DNA of 64,000 nt from Vibrio ostreicida (GCF_013074385.2 NZ_JABEYA020000007.1:1-64000); one strand, 5' to 3'; shown: positions 10,500 through 19,751, counted from the first letter of the stretch. Translations and numbers: made by a program. Notes: generated by a model not told the origin, from the letters alone.

Positions 10500-10892
10500 C
10501 TACACTTCTTTTCTTACCTCGTTAAATACCTCACATGACAACTGATAATTGTGCTGTCTAGCGATTTTCTGCGCGAAGAACAACTGAGGCAACTCATACA
10601 AGGCAATCGCTGCCAAAATTAAACCTGCGCTATAATGACCGTTAGCCAACCCGACAATACCAAGGATAAGAAGGAAAAACTCTATCAGGAACAAGGTGTA
10701 TTTACCTAAATAACAATGGTGAAAGCCTCCGAAGAAAAACCAATTCAAAGCGGCATAGGTGTCAGGATCTTTTATTTTTTTTGACTGCCTACTGAAATAC
10801 GCCATCTTTTGTTTTTCTGGTAACGCATTAACTTGTTGCCGAAGTACATTTTCCTTTTGCTCAATTTCATCCAACGATTCAAATATTTTCAT
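10500..10892 (-). CDS. TM2-domain-like membrane protein
   Basis: 130 residues. A charged N-terminal helix is followed by AALNWFFFGGFHHCYLGKYTLF, with the G-x-H-x-F/Y-Y-L-G core of TM2-like domains, and two membrane segments (FLIEFFLLILGIVGLA and AGLILAAIALYEL). It is the last gene of a three-gene minus-strand operon with the YidD and DUF4177 genes; its ATG overlaps the YidD stop by one base. Confidence 0.75.
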   Translation of the reverse strand: MKIFESLDEIEQKENVLRQQVNALPEKQKMAYFSRQSKKIKDPDTYAALNWFFFGGFHHCYLGKYTLFLIEFFLLILGIVGLANGHYSAGLILAAIALYELPQLFFAQKIARQHNYQLSCEVFNEVRKEV

Positions 10893-11116
10893 TATGGCAC
10901 CTCATCATAAATTTTTTCAATTATATCCGGTTGGTTACAGCGTTTTATTCGAGACAAACCCAAACGCCACCCCTTAACGGCACCATATTTAACAATACAC
11001 TGCTTCGTATATTCTGAACAAGTCGGTTCAAAGTTGCATTCAATATTCAACAACTTTTTTGATCCACCGCTCGATTGGTAGCAGTGGATCAGTTTAAGTG
11101 AAAACCACCTAATCAA
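10892..11116 (-). CDS. yidD: YidD-family membrane protein insertion factor paralogue
   Basis: 74 residues with the YidD signature C-x-F-x-P-T-C-S-x-Y (CNFEPTCSEYTKQCI), G..KGWRLGLSRIKRC. YidD family members act at the membrane with YidC in protein insertion. The housekeeping copy normally sits in rpmH-rnpA-yidD-yidC; this one lies instead with a TM2-like and a DUF4177 gene, so it is a second copy with a possibly specialised role. Confidence 0.88.
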   Translation of the reverse strand: MIRWFSLKLIHCYQSSGGSKKLLNIECNFEPTCSEYTKQCIVKYGAVKGWRLGLSRIKRCNQPDIIEKIYDEVP

Positions 11117-11118
11117 GC

Positions 11119-11334
11119 TTAACGACCTAAAGTAATGATCACAGCTTCACGTGTCCAAAATAGCATGAAGCGTTTTTTTTCTACCACTTGGAAAACCACT
11201 TGCCAACCATCTTGTGCATATTTGTTGATTTCTGCTTCCATTTTTTGTATTGGTAGTCCACTTGCTCCCAGTAATACTGTCCCACAGCCACCTTCGACTA
11301 CATGGGTGACTTTATATTCTGTAAATTTTGTCAT
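11119..11334 (-). CDS. DUF4177 protein
   Basis: 71 residues: EYKVTHVV.....GAS....QKMEAEINKYAQDGWQVV.......VIITLGR, the compact DUF4177 pattern (sheet, helix with NKYAQDGW, sheet). First gene of the operon, two bases upstream of yidD. Function unknown. Confidence 0.8.
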   Translation of the reverse strand: MTKFTEYKVTHVVEGGCGTVLLGASGLPIQKMEAEINKYAQDGWQVVFQVVEKKRFMLFWTREAVIITLGR

Positions 11335-11797
11335 TATTCAACTCTTCTTTATTAATAAAAAACGAACTTTACAACATAAAAACCAATGCATCAACACGGA
11401 CATAAGAATAAATTAACCATTATTTTTCTAAAATGGGTAACGCTGTACAACACACATTATCAGGAGAGAATGGGCACCCAGCTTATAGAGTTCTGAACAA
11501 TAGCATCTCCGATTAAACGTCATTATAAGGCCAAGATTTCCCTTTAATTTATATCGTGAATGCCTGTATGGTCGGCATCTCGATACAAAACCAACTGAAT
11601 TCAATCTAGAGCACTGGTTAATATATCACCTCTTTCTTACTCAGAGAAAGCATCATATTCAGTTCTATCTAGAAGCCGAAATTGACTATTTCATCTCATT
11701 AGTAACCTTAAATGACACTATTACTTCTATGTAGAATGAGAAGCAACACTTACACCTTATCAGCTTACATGATCTCTGAAACGCCGCGAAACCTTGA
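11335..11797. other. Intergenic, about 460 bp, nothing recognised
   Basis: AT-rich, with stop codons in all frames, no hairpin with a T-run and no repeat. It probably contains the promoter of the minus-strand DUF4177-yidD-TM2 operon near its left end. Confidence 0.4.
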
Positions 11798-12133
11798 TTA
11801 AACAACCCTTTTTCTGTAACTGATGCTCTCAATATCGATGACTTCAACCGTTAGTGATACTTCCGTCAATTCAAGGCTGAGCAATTCTGATAATACCGCG
11901 TGAGATAGCGCCGCTTTCTGCGACGTGCTGCGACCAGAAAGAATTCTCAATGTCACGTGAACAAAATCGAGTTTATTGATGCCCGTTTGATAATGTTGAA
12001 ATGAATGACTACGAACTTTTATATCTGCACCATCTGGCTCAAATAAATTGGATGCTTTTACACCCCAAAAGACTTTTTGATTGAGCACGTCACCCTCTAA
12101 AGACGATGAATGTTCAACGACACAATGTGGCAC
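11798..12133 (-). CDS. 5-carboxymethyl-2-hydroxymuconate isomerase family (tautomerase)
   Basis: 111 residues starting from GTG (AAAGGAG upstream) as (M)PHCVVEHS. The N-terminal proline needed as catalytic base in tautomerases is present. The rest follows the CHMI family: GADIKVRSHSFQHY and VHVTLRILSGRS. CHMI acts in homoprotocatechuate degradation, but no other gene of that pathway is nearby, so the substrate here is uncertain. Confidence 0.85.
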   Translation of the reverse strand: MPHCVVEHSSSLEGDVLNQKVFWGVKASNLFEPDGADIKVRSHSFQHYQTGINKLDFVHVTLRILSGRSTSQKAALSHAVLSELLSLELTEVSLTVEVIDIESISYRKRVV

Positions 12134-12219
12134 ATTGACTCCTTTTAAAATAACAAGGCACGCTTAATAAGCAATAAAGATAGACATATAACCATATGTT
12201 TTACAAAGCTTAAGAAAGA

Positions 12220-12777
12220 TCAACCTGCCACTTTCATCCACTGATTTTTGGTGATTGAATAGAGGCAATGCCGTTCTAGGATATGACCACGTGTAAGTTT
12301 GGGATGGTTAAAGTCGGCGTCAGTATTGAGCATATTAATCTTTGACATCACACGCTGAGATGGCTTATTGAGTGAGGCAGTAAAGGCATAAACACAAGGC
12401 GCTGATAGATGTTCAAAAGCAAATTCCAACGCTTTCTTTGCGGCTTCAGTAGCGTAGCCTTTACCCCAAAACTCAGACGCTAATCGCCAGCCTACCTCAA
12501 TAAATGGCGTAAAAGGAATACCACTGGCTTGATCCTGATGATGCAGGCCAACAAAACCAATAAACTGCCCCGTTGCTTTTAATTCAACAGCCCAAAATCC
12601 CCATCCGCGCTCCGAAATTAGTTCAGATATTATATTGGCTTGTTGATTGCTTTCATCTTCATCAAGCGTTGTCGGAAAATATTTCATCACTTCAGGGTCA
12701 GCATTTAATTTTGCATAATGTGGATAGTCCTCATCCCGCCATTGTCTGAGGATGAGTCTCTCGGTCTTAATGTTCAT
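12220..12777 (-). CDS. GNAT family N-acetyltransferase (RimJ/RimL type)
   Basis: 185 residues, opening MNIKTERLILRQWRDEDYPHY, the RimJ/RimL family start. GWRLASEFWGKGYATEAAKKAL is the acetyl-CoA loop; a variant N-x-x-S-x-R-V-M motif (LNKPSQRVMSKINM) follows. Substrate unknown. Confidence 0.9.
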   Translation of the reverse strand: MNIKTERLILRQWRDEDYPHYAKLNADPEVMKYFPTTLDEDESNQQANIISELISERGWGFWAVELKATGQFIGFVGLHHQDQASGIPFTPFIEVGWRLASEFWGKGYATEAAKKALEFAFEHLSAPCVYAFTASLNKPSQRVMSKINMLNTDADFNHPKLTRGHILERHCLYSITKNQWMKVAG

Positions 12778-12912
12778 CTTTCACCTTATTGATTATCGTC
12801 TTTTTAATAAAAAGCCTATAAGGACCAGAATGCTCTCAATAGATGTTGGCTATACGTGTATAGAAGCTGGCAAACATTATAGGAAGGTCGTGGATTTAAA
12901 TAACGTCATGTA

Positions 12913-13389
12913 CTAGGAAGCGATCGATTTTGACATATTAAACCCAGTAATAATAAAACCAACCTCCTTGTACAATTTCAATGCTCGTTCATTGTTAAAC
13001 GCCACTCTCAGCTTTATTTGATGAATTCCCATCGGTTTTACTTGTTTTTCCAAAGCAGAAATTGCGAGAGTACCAAGACCAAGGCCTCGATGTTCGCTAG
13101 AAATAAAAAAGTCATAAATAAAAGTAGAATTATCCGAAAGATTAACCGAGTGCCATAAGTAACCCACCAAACACAGTTCCCCCCCAACTTCTGTATCTAT
13201 ACACAATAAGGTATGCTCGCTCGTTTCTAATCCATTGGGGAAACAGCGGTTCAGCGCCTTTTGCGCCAGTTCGTTAGCCGTTTCGATAGAATAAGCTTGG
13301 TTTTGGACAATGTCTTTACTGTATTCATTAATAAAGTACTGACAATAAACGGGGTATTCCTCTTGACTCATTTCTCTCAGCACGATCAT
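12913..13389 (-). CDS. GNAT family N-acetyltransferase
   Basis: 158 residues. The acetyl-CoA loop is SEHRGLGLGTLAISALE, followed by LRVAFNNERALKLYKEVGF, a textbook GNAT ending. Substrate unknown. It is not obviously co-transcribed with the GNAT gene at 12220-12777: 135 bp separate them. Confidence 0.9.
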   Translation of the reverse strand: MIVLREMSQEEYPVYCQYFINEYSKDIVQNQAYSIETANELAQKALNRCFPNGLETSEHTLLCIDTEVGGELCLVGYLWHSVNLSDNSTFIYDFFISSEHRGLGLGTLAISALEKQVKPMGIHQIKLRVAFNNERALKLYKEVGFIITGFNMSKSIAS

Positions 13390-13494
13390 TATAACGCCCT
13401 TGGTTCAAATAACATGGGCTTAAATAGTACGGCTTTAAGGCTCAAACACAAGTTAAACCCGTTTATTTTGTCATCACGGCAATTAGACTCCTGT

Positions 13495-13887
13495 CTATTC
13501 CATCATTTCACAATCAAAGCGAATCCGTCTTGCCTGCTGCAATGAACAACCGGTTTTGGCTATTAATTCGCCTAACGTCATACTAGGGTTGTTATTCAAT
13601 AATAACTTTAGATGGTCTTCGAGAGGAGTGGGGTGTGAGCAAATTGTGTCATTCAAAGCGCTGATTTTATCAACAATGAAAGCCGCCTCGCGGTGTTTTT
13701 GCTTCAATCTCTTCGCAAGCGACACAAGATCGGACAAACGACCAATCAGTTGCCAATGCCTAGATCGGCGAACTCGCTTGAGTTCGCAGTGATAAATGTG
13801 AGCATCCGTTTTTATAAGTGTGACAACGTCACCACCAACACGACGCACTAGTGAAGGAAGAGCGATAATAACGAGAGCTTCAGCCAT
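13495..13887 (-). CDS. Conserved Vibrio protein (often labelled ribosome recycling factor family)
   Basis: 130 residues with a basic central stretch (CELKRVRRSRHWQL) and a C-terminal helix-turn-helix-like segment (MTLGELIAKTGCSLQQARRIRF). I recall similar vibrio proteins being labelled ribosome recycling factor family, but the sequence is shorter than true Frr and I see no proof of that role. DNA or RNA binding is plausible from the basic and HTH-like segments. Confidence 0.6.
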   Translation of the reverse strand: MAEALVIIALPSLVRRVGGDVVTLIKTDAHIYHCELKRVRRSRHWQLIGRLSDLVSLAKRLKQKHREAAFIVDKISALNDTICSHPTPLEDHLKLLLNNNPSMTLGELIAKTGCSLQQARRIRFDCEMME

Positions 13888-13911
13888 AAGATAACCCCCT
13901 CAAGCTGAATA

Positions 13912-14652
13912 CTATAAACCTAATTCTTTCGAAAGCGCCTTCATTTGCTTGAGATCCATTTGATGGACCCTAATCATTTGGTTAACTTGGCTTAAACGTG
14001 AGTTAGACTCATCTTGTAAATCGCAGGCATTCGATCTCGCGTCCCAAGATTTGCCTTCGAGATACAAATCACACTCTTCTTTCAGGCTACTAATTTTGGG
14101 TACTAGCGCTTCACGCTCTTTAGTCAACGACTCTAATTCCTGCTTTACCTTAAGCTCTTGTTGAAAAATTTCTCTTGAACGTTCGAACATGGTCACTTGC
14201 ATATCGGCCTGACGATTTAGCTGGCCATTTTCTTTGCTTGCCTTATCAATCTGTTGCTTTTGTTGAGTCACCTGCTCTTCCAGTGACATATTGACTTTTT
14301 CCAGTTCCGTCACTTGAGCGTGTATATCCGCCAATACTGCTTGGTGCTTCTCTTTCTGAATTTTGATTAATTGCTGAAGTTCCAAGACCGTGGCGCCATC
14401 TGCTTTTGCAATCAACGCTTTGTCTTCAAACTCCTGCGCCATTTGCTGCTTTTGTTCAATCAGCATCTGATACTTTGACTCTAACGCTGAATAAGCATTT
14501 TGCCATTTCCCTGTCGTCATAAAGGAACCGATAAGTCCTCCCAACGCTAAGCCTAACGCGCTTGCAATGAGGATATAAATGTAACTGCGCTTATCTCTTT
14601 CCTCGATCACCACAACATCTTCATTGCTTTCAAGATTGGGCTCGTTACTCAC
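13912..14652 (-). CDS. Membrane-anchored coiled-coil protein
   Basis: 246 residues from GTG (TAGGAG 7 nt upstream). A short acidic cytoplasmic N-terminus, one membrane segment (YIYILIASALGLALGGLIGSF) and then ~150 residues of Gln/Glu/Lys-rich heptads (coiled coil), ending in a short region with two Cys (EECDLY and NACDLQ). It follows the small membrane protein gene at 14671 by 18 bp, so they form an operon. Function unknown; a structural or scaffold role is only a guess. Confidence 0.75.
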   Translation of the reverse strand: MSNEPNLESNEDVVVIEERDKRSYIYILIASALGLALGGLIGSFMTTGKWQNAYSALESKYQMLIEQKQQMAQEFEDKALIAKADGATVLELQQLIKIQKEKHQAVLADIHAQVTELEKVNMSLEEQVTQQKQQIDKASKENGQLNRQADMQVTMFERSREIFQQELKVKQELESLTKEREALVPKISSLKEECDLYLEGKSWDARSNACDLQDESNSRLSQVNQMIRVHQMDLKQMKALSKELGL

Positions 14653-14670
14653 TGTGCTACTCCTACTGAG

Positions 14671-14829
14671 TTATCGGATTAACTCTGATACCACTAGCGT
14701 GGTTGTATAAATTAAAAAACCAGAAATCAGTGTTCCAGCAACGTATTTCTGCAATTTTTCGCTGGTTCGGTAACGTATCAGTACGTAGGCTAGTGCCAAC
14801 AAAAACACCAACGCGATCAATTTGGTCAT
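14671..14829 (-). CDS. Small two-helix membrane protein (52 aa)
   Basis: ATG at 14829 is preceded by an excellent GAGGAGAAGG ribosome binding site. The 52 residues form two hydrophobic helices (LIALVFLLALAYVLI and VAGTLISGFLIYTTTLVV) separated by a basic loop (RYRTSEKLQKY). It sits directly upstream of the membrane-anchored coiled-coil gene. Family unknown; easily missed by annotation because of its length. Confidence 0.75.
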   Translation of the reverse strand: MTKLIALVFLLALAYVLIRYRTSEKLQKYVAGTLISGFLIYTTTLVVSELIR

Positions 14830-15084
14830 ACCTTCTCCTCAACACTTTTGCTAATGGCCTTTACGGCCAGCTAACACGCTCATTTATACCATTTTTTCCT
14901 TGCCGTGGGTCAGAACTAAGTCTGTTTTATCGGCATTCGGTTTAATTATATACACTGTCAGGGTTCTCCCCGTGTGTTTTGACACAAATGACACAGGTAA
15001 AAAACACCAGCTTTCTACAATTAAACTTGGGGTTAACTTTATTTTGAGGTATAAGAAGCCATCCCGAACTGTCCAGGTAAAGTA

Positions 15085-15423
15085 ATGAAACCATTTAAAC
15101 TAGAGAACAAAAAACGTCGTATTCAGAAAAAGTTGTTTTTGGGCGAGTTCGCCATGATGGGTTTTGAAATCAGTTGTGAAACCACAATCAATGACTTTGA
15201 GCGCTATGATAACTTTATTGACAATTTCATTGATTATATTGAGGCACTAGGCCTTAGTTTTGGCGGTGGCGGGCTTGAACAATTTGACGGCTTCATTTGC
15301 TGTTCTGAACGTTATCATAGTGTCACCGAGGGTCAGCAAACACAAGTGCTGGAGTGGCTAGAAGCCCGTGACGAAGTCAAATCTGTACAGACCAGTGAAC
15401 TGGTCGATGCCAATTACTTATAA
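15085..15423 (+). CDS. YggL-type 50S ribosome-associated protein
   Basis: 112 residues beginning with a basic segment KKRRIQKKLFLGEF, then MGFEISCETT, FDNFIDYIEALGLSFGGGG and FDGFICC, the DUF469/YggL pattern. E. coli YggL is reported to associate with the 50S subunit; transfer of that role is by family. Followed by a terminator. Confidence 0.88.
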   Translation: MKPFKLENKKRRIQKKLFLGEFAMMGFEISCETTINDFERYDNFIDNFIDYIEALGLSFGGGGLEQFDGFICCSERYHSVTEGQQTQVLEWLEARDEVKSVQTSELVDANYL

Positions 15424-15472
15424 GATCGGTCCAACACGATAAAAAGGCACGTCACAACCCGAGCCATTTTCG

Positions 15473-15500
15473 CAGCGCCTATAAAAATGGGCGCTGTTTT
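15473..15500 (+). terminator. Rho-independent terminator of the YggL-type gene
   Basis: Stem CAGCGCC/GGCGCTG with a 10-nt loop, followed by TTTT, 50 bp after the stop. Confidence 0.85.
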
Positions 15501-15527
15501 CCTCTCATTAAGCAAAACTGGGGTGAA

Positions 15528-15770
15528 CTACCTCACTTCAAGCCCCAAATTATACTGAGCCAAGCAGCGTGTGACGTAACTCACCTTGAGAGCAGCCGCG
15601 ATCACTATCGTCCCAATGTGCGCCGCTATCTGACTATTGAGGCTAAATAGATGTGCATATGGGTAGGCAATGAGCACACTCACAATCAGGGCCAAAAACG
15701 TGATAATCAGACCGATATTTGAAATCGTCAGAAGCGTGTTAAACGTTGCTTTTTTTGGTTGCGTTTGCAT
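15528..15770 (-). CDS. Small membrane protein, unknown
   Basis: 80 residues with two hydrophobic helices (ISNIGLIITFLALIVSVLIAY and IAAHIGTIVIAAALKVSYV). A basic N-terminus (MQTQPKKAT) favours a cytoplasmic start. Convergent with the YggL-type gene. Not recognised. Confidence 0.65.
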   Translation of the reverse strand: MQTQPKKATFNTLLTISNIGLIITFLALIVSVLIAYPYAHLFSLNSQIAAHIGTIVIAAALKVSYVTRCLAQYNLGLEVR

Positions 15771-16131
15771 AGTGACCTCACCGTATTGTCTTATTTGATA
15801 CTCAACTAATGCATTCTTCTTGCCATAATTTTTTATTATTATAAATCAAATGCTTAATTTAAAGAATCTCACAAAAAAGTCATAATGACCTAATGAAAAT
15901 ACAGTCAATATGACACCAACATTTTATTAAGACCTCATACTGAGTTGTTTATATCCAGAGCCACAACCTAGATAAGCTCACGTTGACTCTGGCTAATAGC
16001 CCTCTAAAAAATACGCGGGTGTCTAGTGTGTAAAAAATCGTTGAATTACACAAAAATAGTGATAGAGTTCGCGTGTCGGTAACACTTGGTGTCATCGACC
16101 ATCTTTTGCTCTAAAAATGAGCAATTGTTCC
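15771..16131. other. Intergenic leader region before the glycine riboswitch
   Basis: AT-rich. It must hold the promoters of the divergent small membrane protein gene and of the riboswitch transcript. A TTGAAT at 16041 is a candidate -35 box, but no convincing -10 partner at 16-18 bp was found. Confidence 0.4.
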
Positions 16132-16346
16132 GATGAAGACTGCAGGAGAATGGTTATTTCCCACAATTTATTATTTTGTGAGAATAACCTACCGAAGAAG
16201 TAAATCTTTCAGGTGCTGTGAATACGGCGAGGACTGTTGTTGGAGGAACCTCTGGAGAGAACCGTTTAATCGGTCGCCGAAGGAGCAAGCTTTGTATTGG
16301 CTTATCAAACAAAGTGAAACTCTCAGGCAAAAGGACAGAGGAGTGA
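16132..16346 (+). ncRNA. Tandem glycine riboswitch
   Basis: Two consecutive glycine aptamers. The first shows GGAGAATGG, ACCGAAGAAGTAAA, TCAGGTGCTGTGAATACGG and GAGGACTG. The second shows CTCTGGAGAGAACCG, GCCGAAGGAGCAAGC and CTCTCAGGCAAAAGGACAG. The conserved GGAGA, CCGAAG..GCAA and CAGG..GGACAG blocks occur in order in both. It sits ~110 bp upstream of a Na+/alanine-glycine symporter, the usual partner in vibrios, and probably controls that gene's expression in response to glycine (direction of control not readable here). Confidence 0.95.
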
Positions 16347-16458
16347 AAAGAACCACCCCGCGATCAAAGCATACACGCGCTTAACGCGAGGGAGAGATAC
16401 TGCATCTTTACCCTTTCACTCTTCTCCTTAGTAATGTGTTATCCATTAAGGGGAAATC

Positions 16459-17832
16459 ATGGAATACCTATATTATTTACTCAACACCATAGACCGTATT
16501 GTCTGGGGTCCACCATTATTAATTCTATTGGTTGGCACGGGGGTCTATTACACCGTACGTTTGGGCTTTATTCAGTTTCGACATCTACCTACCGCCCTCA
16601 GAATGGTGTTCAGCAAAGACGATAATCAAAAACAGGGCGACGTCTCGAGCTTTGCCGCGTTGTGCACTGCCTTGTCCGCGACCATCGGCACCGGAAATAT
16701 TGTTGGGGTTGCTACCGCGATAAAACTAGGTGGCCCAGGCGCATTGTTGTGGATGTGGCTTGCTGCTCTATTTGGGATGGCGACAAAATACGCCGAGTGT
16801 TTATTGGCGGTCAAATACCGACAGGTTGATAACAAAGGACAAATGCTCGGCGGCCCGATGTACTATCTGCAATATGGGGTAGGCTCAAGATTGCTTGCCG
16901 TGTTATTTGCGATATTTGCCTTAGGTGTCGCCTGTTTTGGTATCGGTACTTTTCCTCAGGTCAATGCTATTTTGGACGCAAGCCAGATTTCATTTGGTGT
17001 TCCACGTGAAATATCCGCCGTCGTCCTGACCCTTTTGGTGGCGATAGTCACGCTAGGCGGAATTCAGTCAATCGCCAAAGTCGCGGGTAAAGTCGTCCCA
17101 TCTATGGCGATATTTTACGTGTTGGCTTGTTTAAGCATTCTCATTCTTAATGCTGCTCATCTCACTGAAGCCATCCAGCTCGTTATAGTGTCAGCCTTCA
17201 CTCAAACAGCCGCCGCTGGGGGCTTCCTTGGCGCAAGTATTATGTTGGCCATTCAATCTGGTATTGCGCGAGGGGTTTTCTCCAATGAATCGGGGCTCGG
17301 CAGCGCTCCGATGGCAGCAGCAGCGGCTAAAACAGATTCTTGTGTGCGTCAAGGTCTTATCTCAATGACAGGCACTTTTTTTGACACCATTATCATTTGT
17401 ACAATGACAGGGTTAGCTCTGATTTTGACGGGCGCGTGGCAAAGTGACTTCGCAGGTGCAGCGATGACAACCCATGCGTTTTCAATTGGGCTGAATCACA
17501 GCACACTCGGGCCATTATTGGTGTCCGTCGGTTTGATTTTCTTTGCTTTTACCACCATTCTTGGCTGGAACTACTATGGTGAGCGATGTGTCGTGTTCCT
17601 ATTTGGGGTCAAAGCAATCTTACCTTATAAGCTGATTTTCATAGCGCTTGTGGCCTCAGGCGCCTTTCTTCATTTGGACATGATTTGGCTCATTGCTGAC
17701 ATCGTCAATGGCTTGATGGCAGTACCTAATCTGATTGGCTTGATCTTACTTCGGCACGTCGTTTTCGATGAAACCAAACACTATTTTTCAGCCAAGATTA
17801 AGCGTTCCAAGTCCCCACAACCGCAATACTAA
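16459..17832 (+). CDS. Na+/alanine-glycine symporter (AGCS family)
   Basis: 457 residues, 10-11 membrane segments. The AGCS core is clear: FAALCTALSATIGTGNIVGV, GGPGALLWMWLAALFGMATKY, GGPMYYLQYG, and IARGVFSNESGLGSAPMAAAAA. It imports alanine or glycine with Na+ across the inner membrane. RBS AAGGGG before the ATG. Controlled by the upstream tandem glycine riboswitch, which makes glycine the likely substrate. Ends in a perfect 10-bp terminator hairpin. Confidence 0.95.
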   Translation: MEYLYYLLNTIDRIVWGPPLLILLVGTGVYYTVRLGFIQFRHLPTALRMVFSKDDNQKQGDVSSFAALCTALSATIGTGNIVGVATAIKLGGPGALLWMWLAALFGMATKYAECLLAVKYRQVDNKGQMLGGPMYYLQYGVGSRLLAVLFAIFALGVACFGIGTFPQVNAILDASQISFGVPREISAVVLTLLVAIVTLGGIQSIAKVAGKVVPSMAIFYVLACLSILILNAAHLTEAIQLVIVSAFTQTAAAGGFLGASIMLAIQSGIARGVFSNESGLGSAPMAAAAAKTDSCVRQGLISMTGTFFDTIIICTMTGLALILTGAWQSDFAGAAMTTHAFSIGLNHSTLGPLLVSVGLIFFAFTTILGWNYYGERCVVFLFGVKAILPYKLIFIALVASGAFLHLDMIWLIADIVNGLMAVPNLIGLILLRHVVFDETKHYFSAKIKRSKSPQPQY

Positions 17833-17842
17833 CCTTAGCAAG

Positions 17843-17871
17843 AACAGCGGTCTGGACGACCGCTGTTTCTT
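17843..17871 (+). terminator. Terminator hairpin after the symporter
   Basis: Perfect 10-bp stem AACAGCGGTC/GACCGCTGTT with a 5-nt loop, followed by a T-rich tail. It lies between convergent genes and may serve both. Confidence 0.85.
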
Positions 17872-17880
17872 TACTTAAGG

Positions 17881-18510
17881 TTACGCTTCTTCCAGCAAGA
17901 GCTTTGTGCCCAGACCAATCAACACTAAGCCGGTTGTCACCTCCATTCTGCGCATGAATGTTGGGCTATTAAGTAACCGCTTTGTAGCGACCAATGTTTG
18001 AGCCAACCCACACTGCCAAATCATCGCAATAATAAAATGGATAGATGCCATCGCACCTGATTGCAGCAACGCCGAGCCCTTTGGGTCAATAAACTGTGGT
18101 AAAAACGCCAAATAAAACACCGCCGTTTTGGGGTTGAGTATGTTGGAAAGAAACCCTTCTCGCAGGGAACGCGTTATCTCTATGTCTGGCTGACGTATTT
18201 CAGAGCCAGAGACCATTGCTTTGGCTTTCCATGCTTTTTTCAGTGTCGATATCCCCAGCCAAATAAGATAACCCGCACCGACCATTTTTATTAGATTAAA
18301 CCACTCTGCCGACTGGGCCAAAATCGCAGAAATCCCTATTGCGGATAACGCCGCATGAACAAATAAACCCAGACAAATACCAAAACTGGTCGCAAACCCG
18401 TCTACTCTCCCTCCTCGGGAAGCGTTACGAATCACTAGCGCCGTATCCAAGCCTGGGGTTAACGTTAAAATAGTAATTGCGATAACAAAGGCTTCCATAT
18501 TATTGATCAC
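17881..18510 (-). CDS. LysE/RhtB family amino acid exporter
   Basis: 209 residues, six hydrophobic segments. TPGLDTALVIRNASRGGRVDG is a variant of the family TPGP....V....GR..G motif; GAGYLIWLGI and LNPKTAVFYLAFLPQF are further LysE/RhtB markers. GTG start with GGAGGG upstream. The family exports amino acids; the substrate is not predictable. Convergent with the symporter. Confidence 0.9.
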   Translation of the reverse strand: MINNMEAFVIAITILTLTPGLDTALVIRNASRGGRVDGFATSFGICLGLFVHAALSAIGISAILAQSAEWFNLIKMVGAGYLIWLGISTLKKAWKAKAMVSGSEIRQPDIEITRSLREGFLSNILNPKTAVFYLAFLPQFIDPKGSALLQSGAMASIHFIIAMIWQCGLAQTLVATKRLLNSPTFMRRMEVTTGLVLIGLGTKLLLEEA

Positions 18511-18572
18511 ATCCGTGCCCTCCTAGCAACTTAACTTACAGCATTCAATGCCCGTAGATGTCACTTCTATCA

Positions 18573-19000
18573 TCAATTAGCCACCGAATAAACAGCACTG
18601 TGCTTTTTTTCAATAGTCATAATATCTACTTGTAAACACTTATTTGGGTATATGTACTCGTAAACGTTCATTGGACTATCAACTTCGTCGGCTATATAAG
18701 CGACATCGCTAGCTAACGAGAGGTTTAATTGTTGGGCTACACTACCATCTATTTCACGAGTGAGCTTTATTGCCCCTCTAAGTCACTCGCTTCTTTTTTA
18801 GTAAGATTCCTAATATAGTCTTGCAGCGAAGATACTGTAACATTTTCCTTCCGAACGATTAGTTCTTTATCTATCGCATCCGCAACTTCGTTATAAAAAT
18901 TATATAAACCAACAATACTGACATCGGTTGTATTTAGTTCCAACCATCAGTTTCACTTAAAAGAGCCTCTCTGGGAACAAGTAAAAGAAGTAATACTAAT
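18573..19000 (-). pseudogene. Decayed last cassette of the array, unknown protein
   Basis: On the minus strand, directly after the attC core at 19017, there is AAGGAG followed by a protein-like stretch split over three frames: VPREALLSETDGW, then LELNTTDVSIVGLYNFYNEV...EASDLEG, then AIKLTREIDGSVAQQLNLSL...KHSAVYSVAN stop. The second break is at a GGGG run near 18776. The usual start codon is also missing. No attC follows, so this is the array's distal end. Family unknown. Confidence 0.6.
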
Positions 19001-19016
19001 TTCTCCTTACATAGGC

Positions 19017-19138
19017 TAACGCCCTGCTAAGTGGCTGACAACATACCACGATACACAAACAAACCACCGTAAAAACAGAGCAAACTTTGAACTACATTCG
19101 CCGAGCGTTGGCAGTCCGCATTAAGCAGTTTATTAGGT
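19017..19138 (-). repeat. attC site 1
   Basis: TAACGCCCTGCTAAG at the left pairs with CTTAATGCGG...AAGCAGTTTATTAGG at the right; internal GCGTTGGCAGTCC. Belongs to the TrmH cassette 19145-19732. Very similar to attC site 3. Confidence 0.85.
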
Positions 19139-19144
19139 GTGGTA

Positions 19145-19732
19145 TTAGCACCGGCCATATTTTTGATTTTGAAATTCTCGCCGTTGTTTCGTCACTTCAT
19201 ACAACACTATTCCACTTGAAGTGGCTAAATTTAAGCTTTCGATGATACCAAACATAGGAATACTGACACAAAACTCGGATGATGTTATTACATGTTCACT
19301 TAAGCCTTTTGATTCATTACCAAACCATATAGCCAAGCGTTTTTGCGTAAAATCACCGTTGCTAAGCTCAACGTTAACCTTACCCTGTATATGAGGAGAA
19401 GTTGCAACAGAACAAAACTTATTCGTTTCCAAATGGTCTAGACAAGACTGTGTTGAATCGAACCTTTTTACAAAACTCCACTTAACCGCAGAAACAGATG
19501 GCCTTACGAGTGGGTTCCAGTGGCGCATATCCTGCCAATCATCTGGCAAATATCGATTTTCGTCTACGATATAAACTTTCTCTGCACCCAATGCATTTAC
19601 ATTACGTACGACTGAGCCAATATTTTTCAAAGACTTAGGGTTTTCCAGAACTACAATAAGATTTTTACATCTAAAATCTTTTATTTCATCAGCTCTCTTT
19701 CGTAGAGCACTCTTATTACTTTGTTCTTTCAC
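19145..19732 (-). CDS. TrmH/SpoU-family RNA methyltransferase (cassette)
   Basis: 195 residues from GTG at 19732 (GAGGAGAAAG upstream); a longer frame runs back into the neighbouring attC and is rejected. SPOUT features: VVLENPKSLKNIGSVVRNVNALG (motif 1), LAIWFGNESKGLSE (motif 2) and IPMFGIIESLNLATSSGIVLYE (motif 3, SAM-binding knot). It methylates rRNA or tRNA ribose by family analogy. A paralogue lies at the opposite end of the array (33364-33960). Confidence 0.92.
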   Translation of the reverse strand: MKEQSNKSALRKRADEIKDFRCKNLIVVLENPKSLKNIGSVVRNVNALGAEKVYIVDENRYLPDDWQDMRHWNPLVRPSVSAVKWSFVKRFDSTQSCLDHLETNKFCSVATSPHIQGKVNVELSNGDFTQKRLAIWFGNESKGLSEHVITSSEFCVSIPMFGIIESLNLATSSGIVLYEVTKQRREFQNQKYGRC

Positions 19733-19751
19733 TATCTTTCTCCTCAACACA

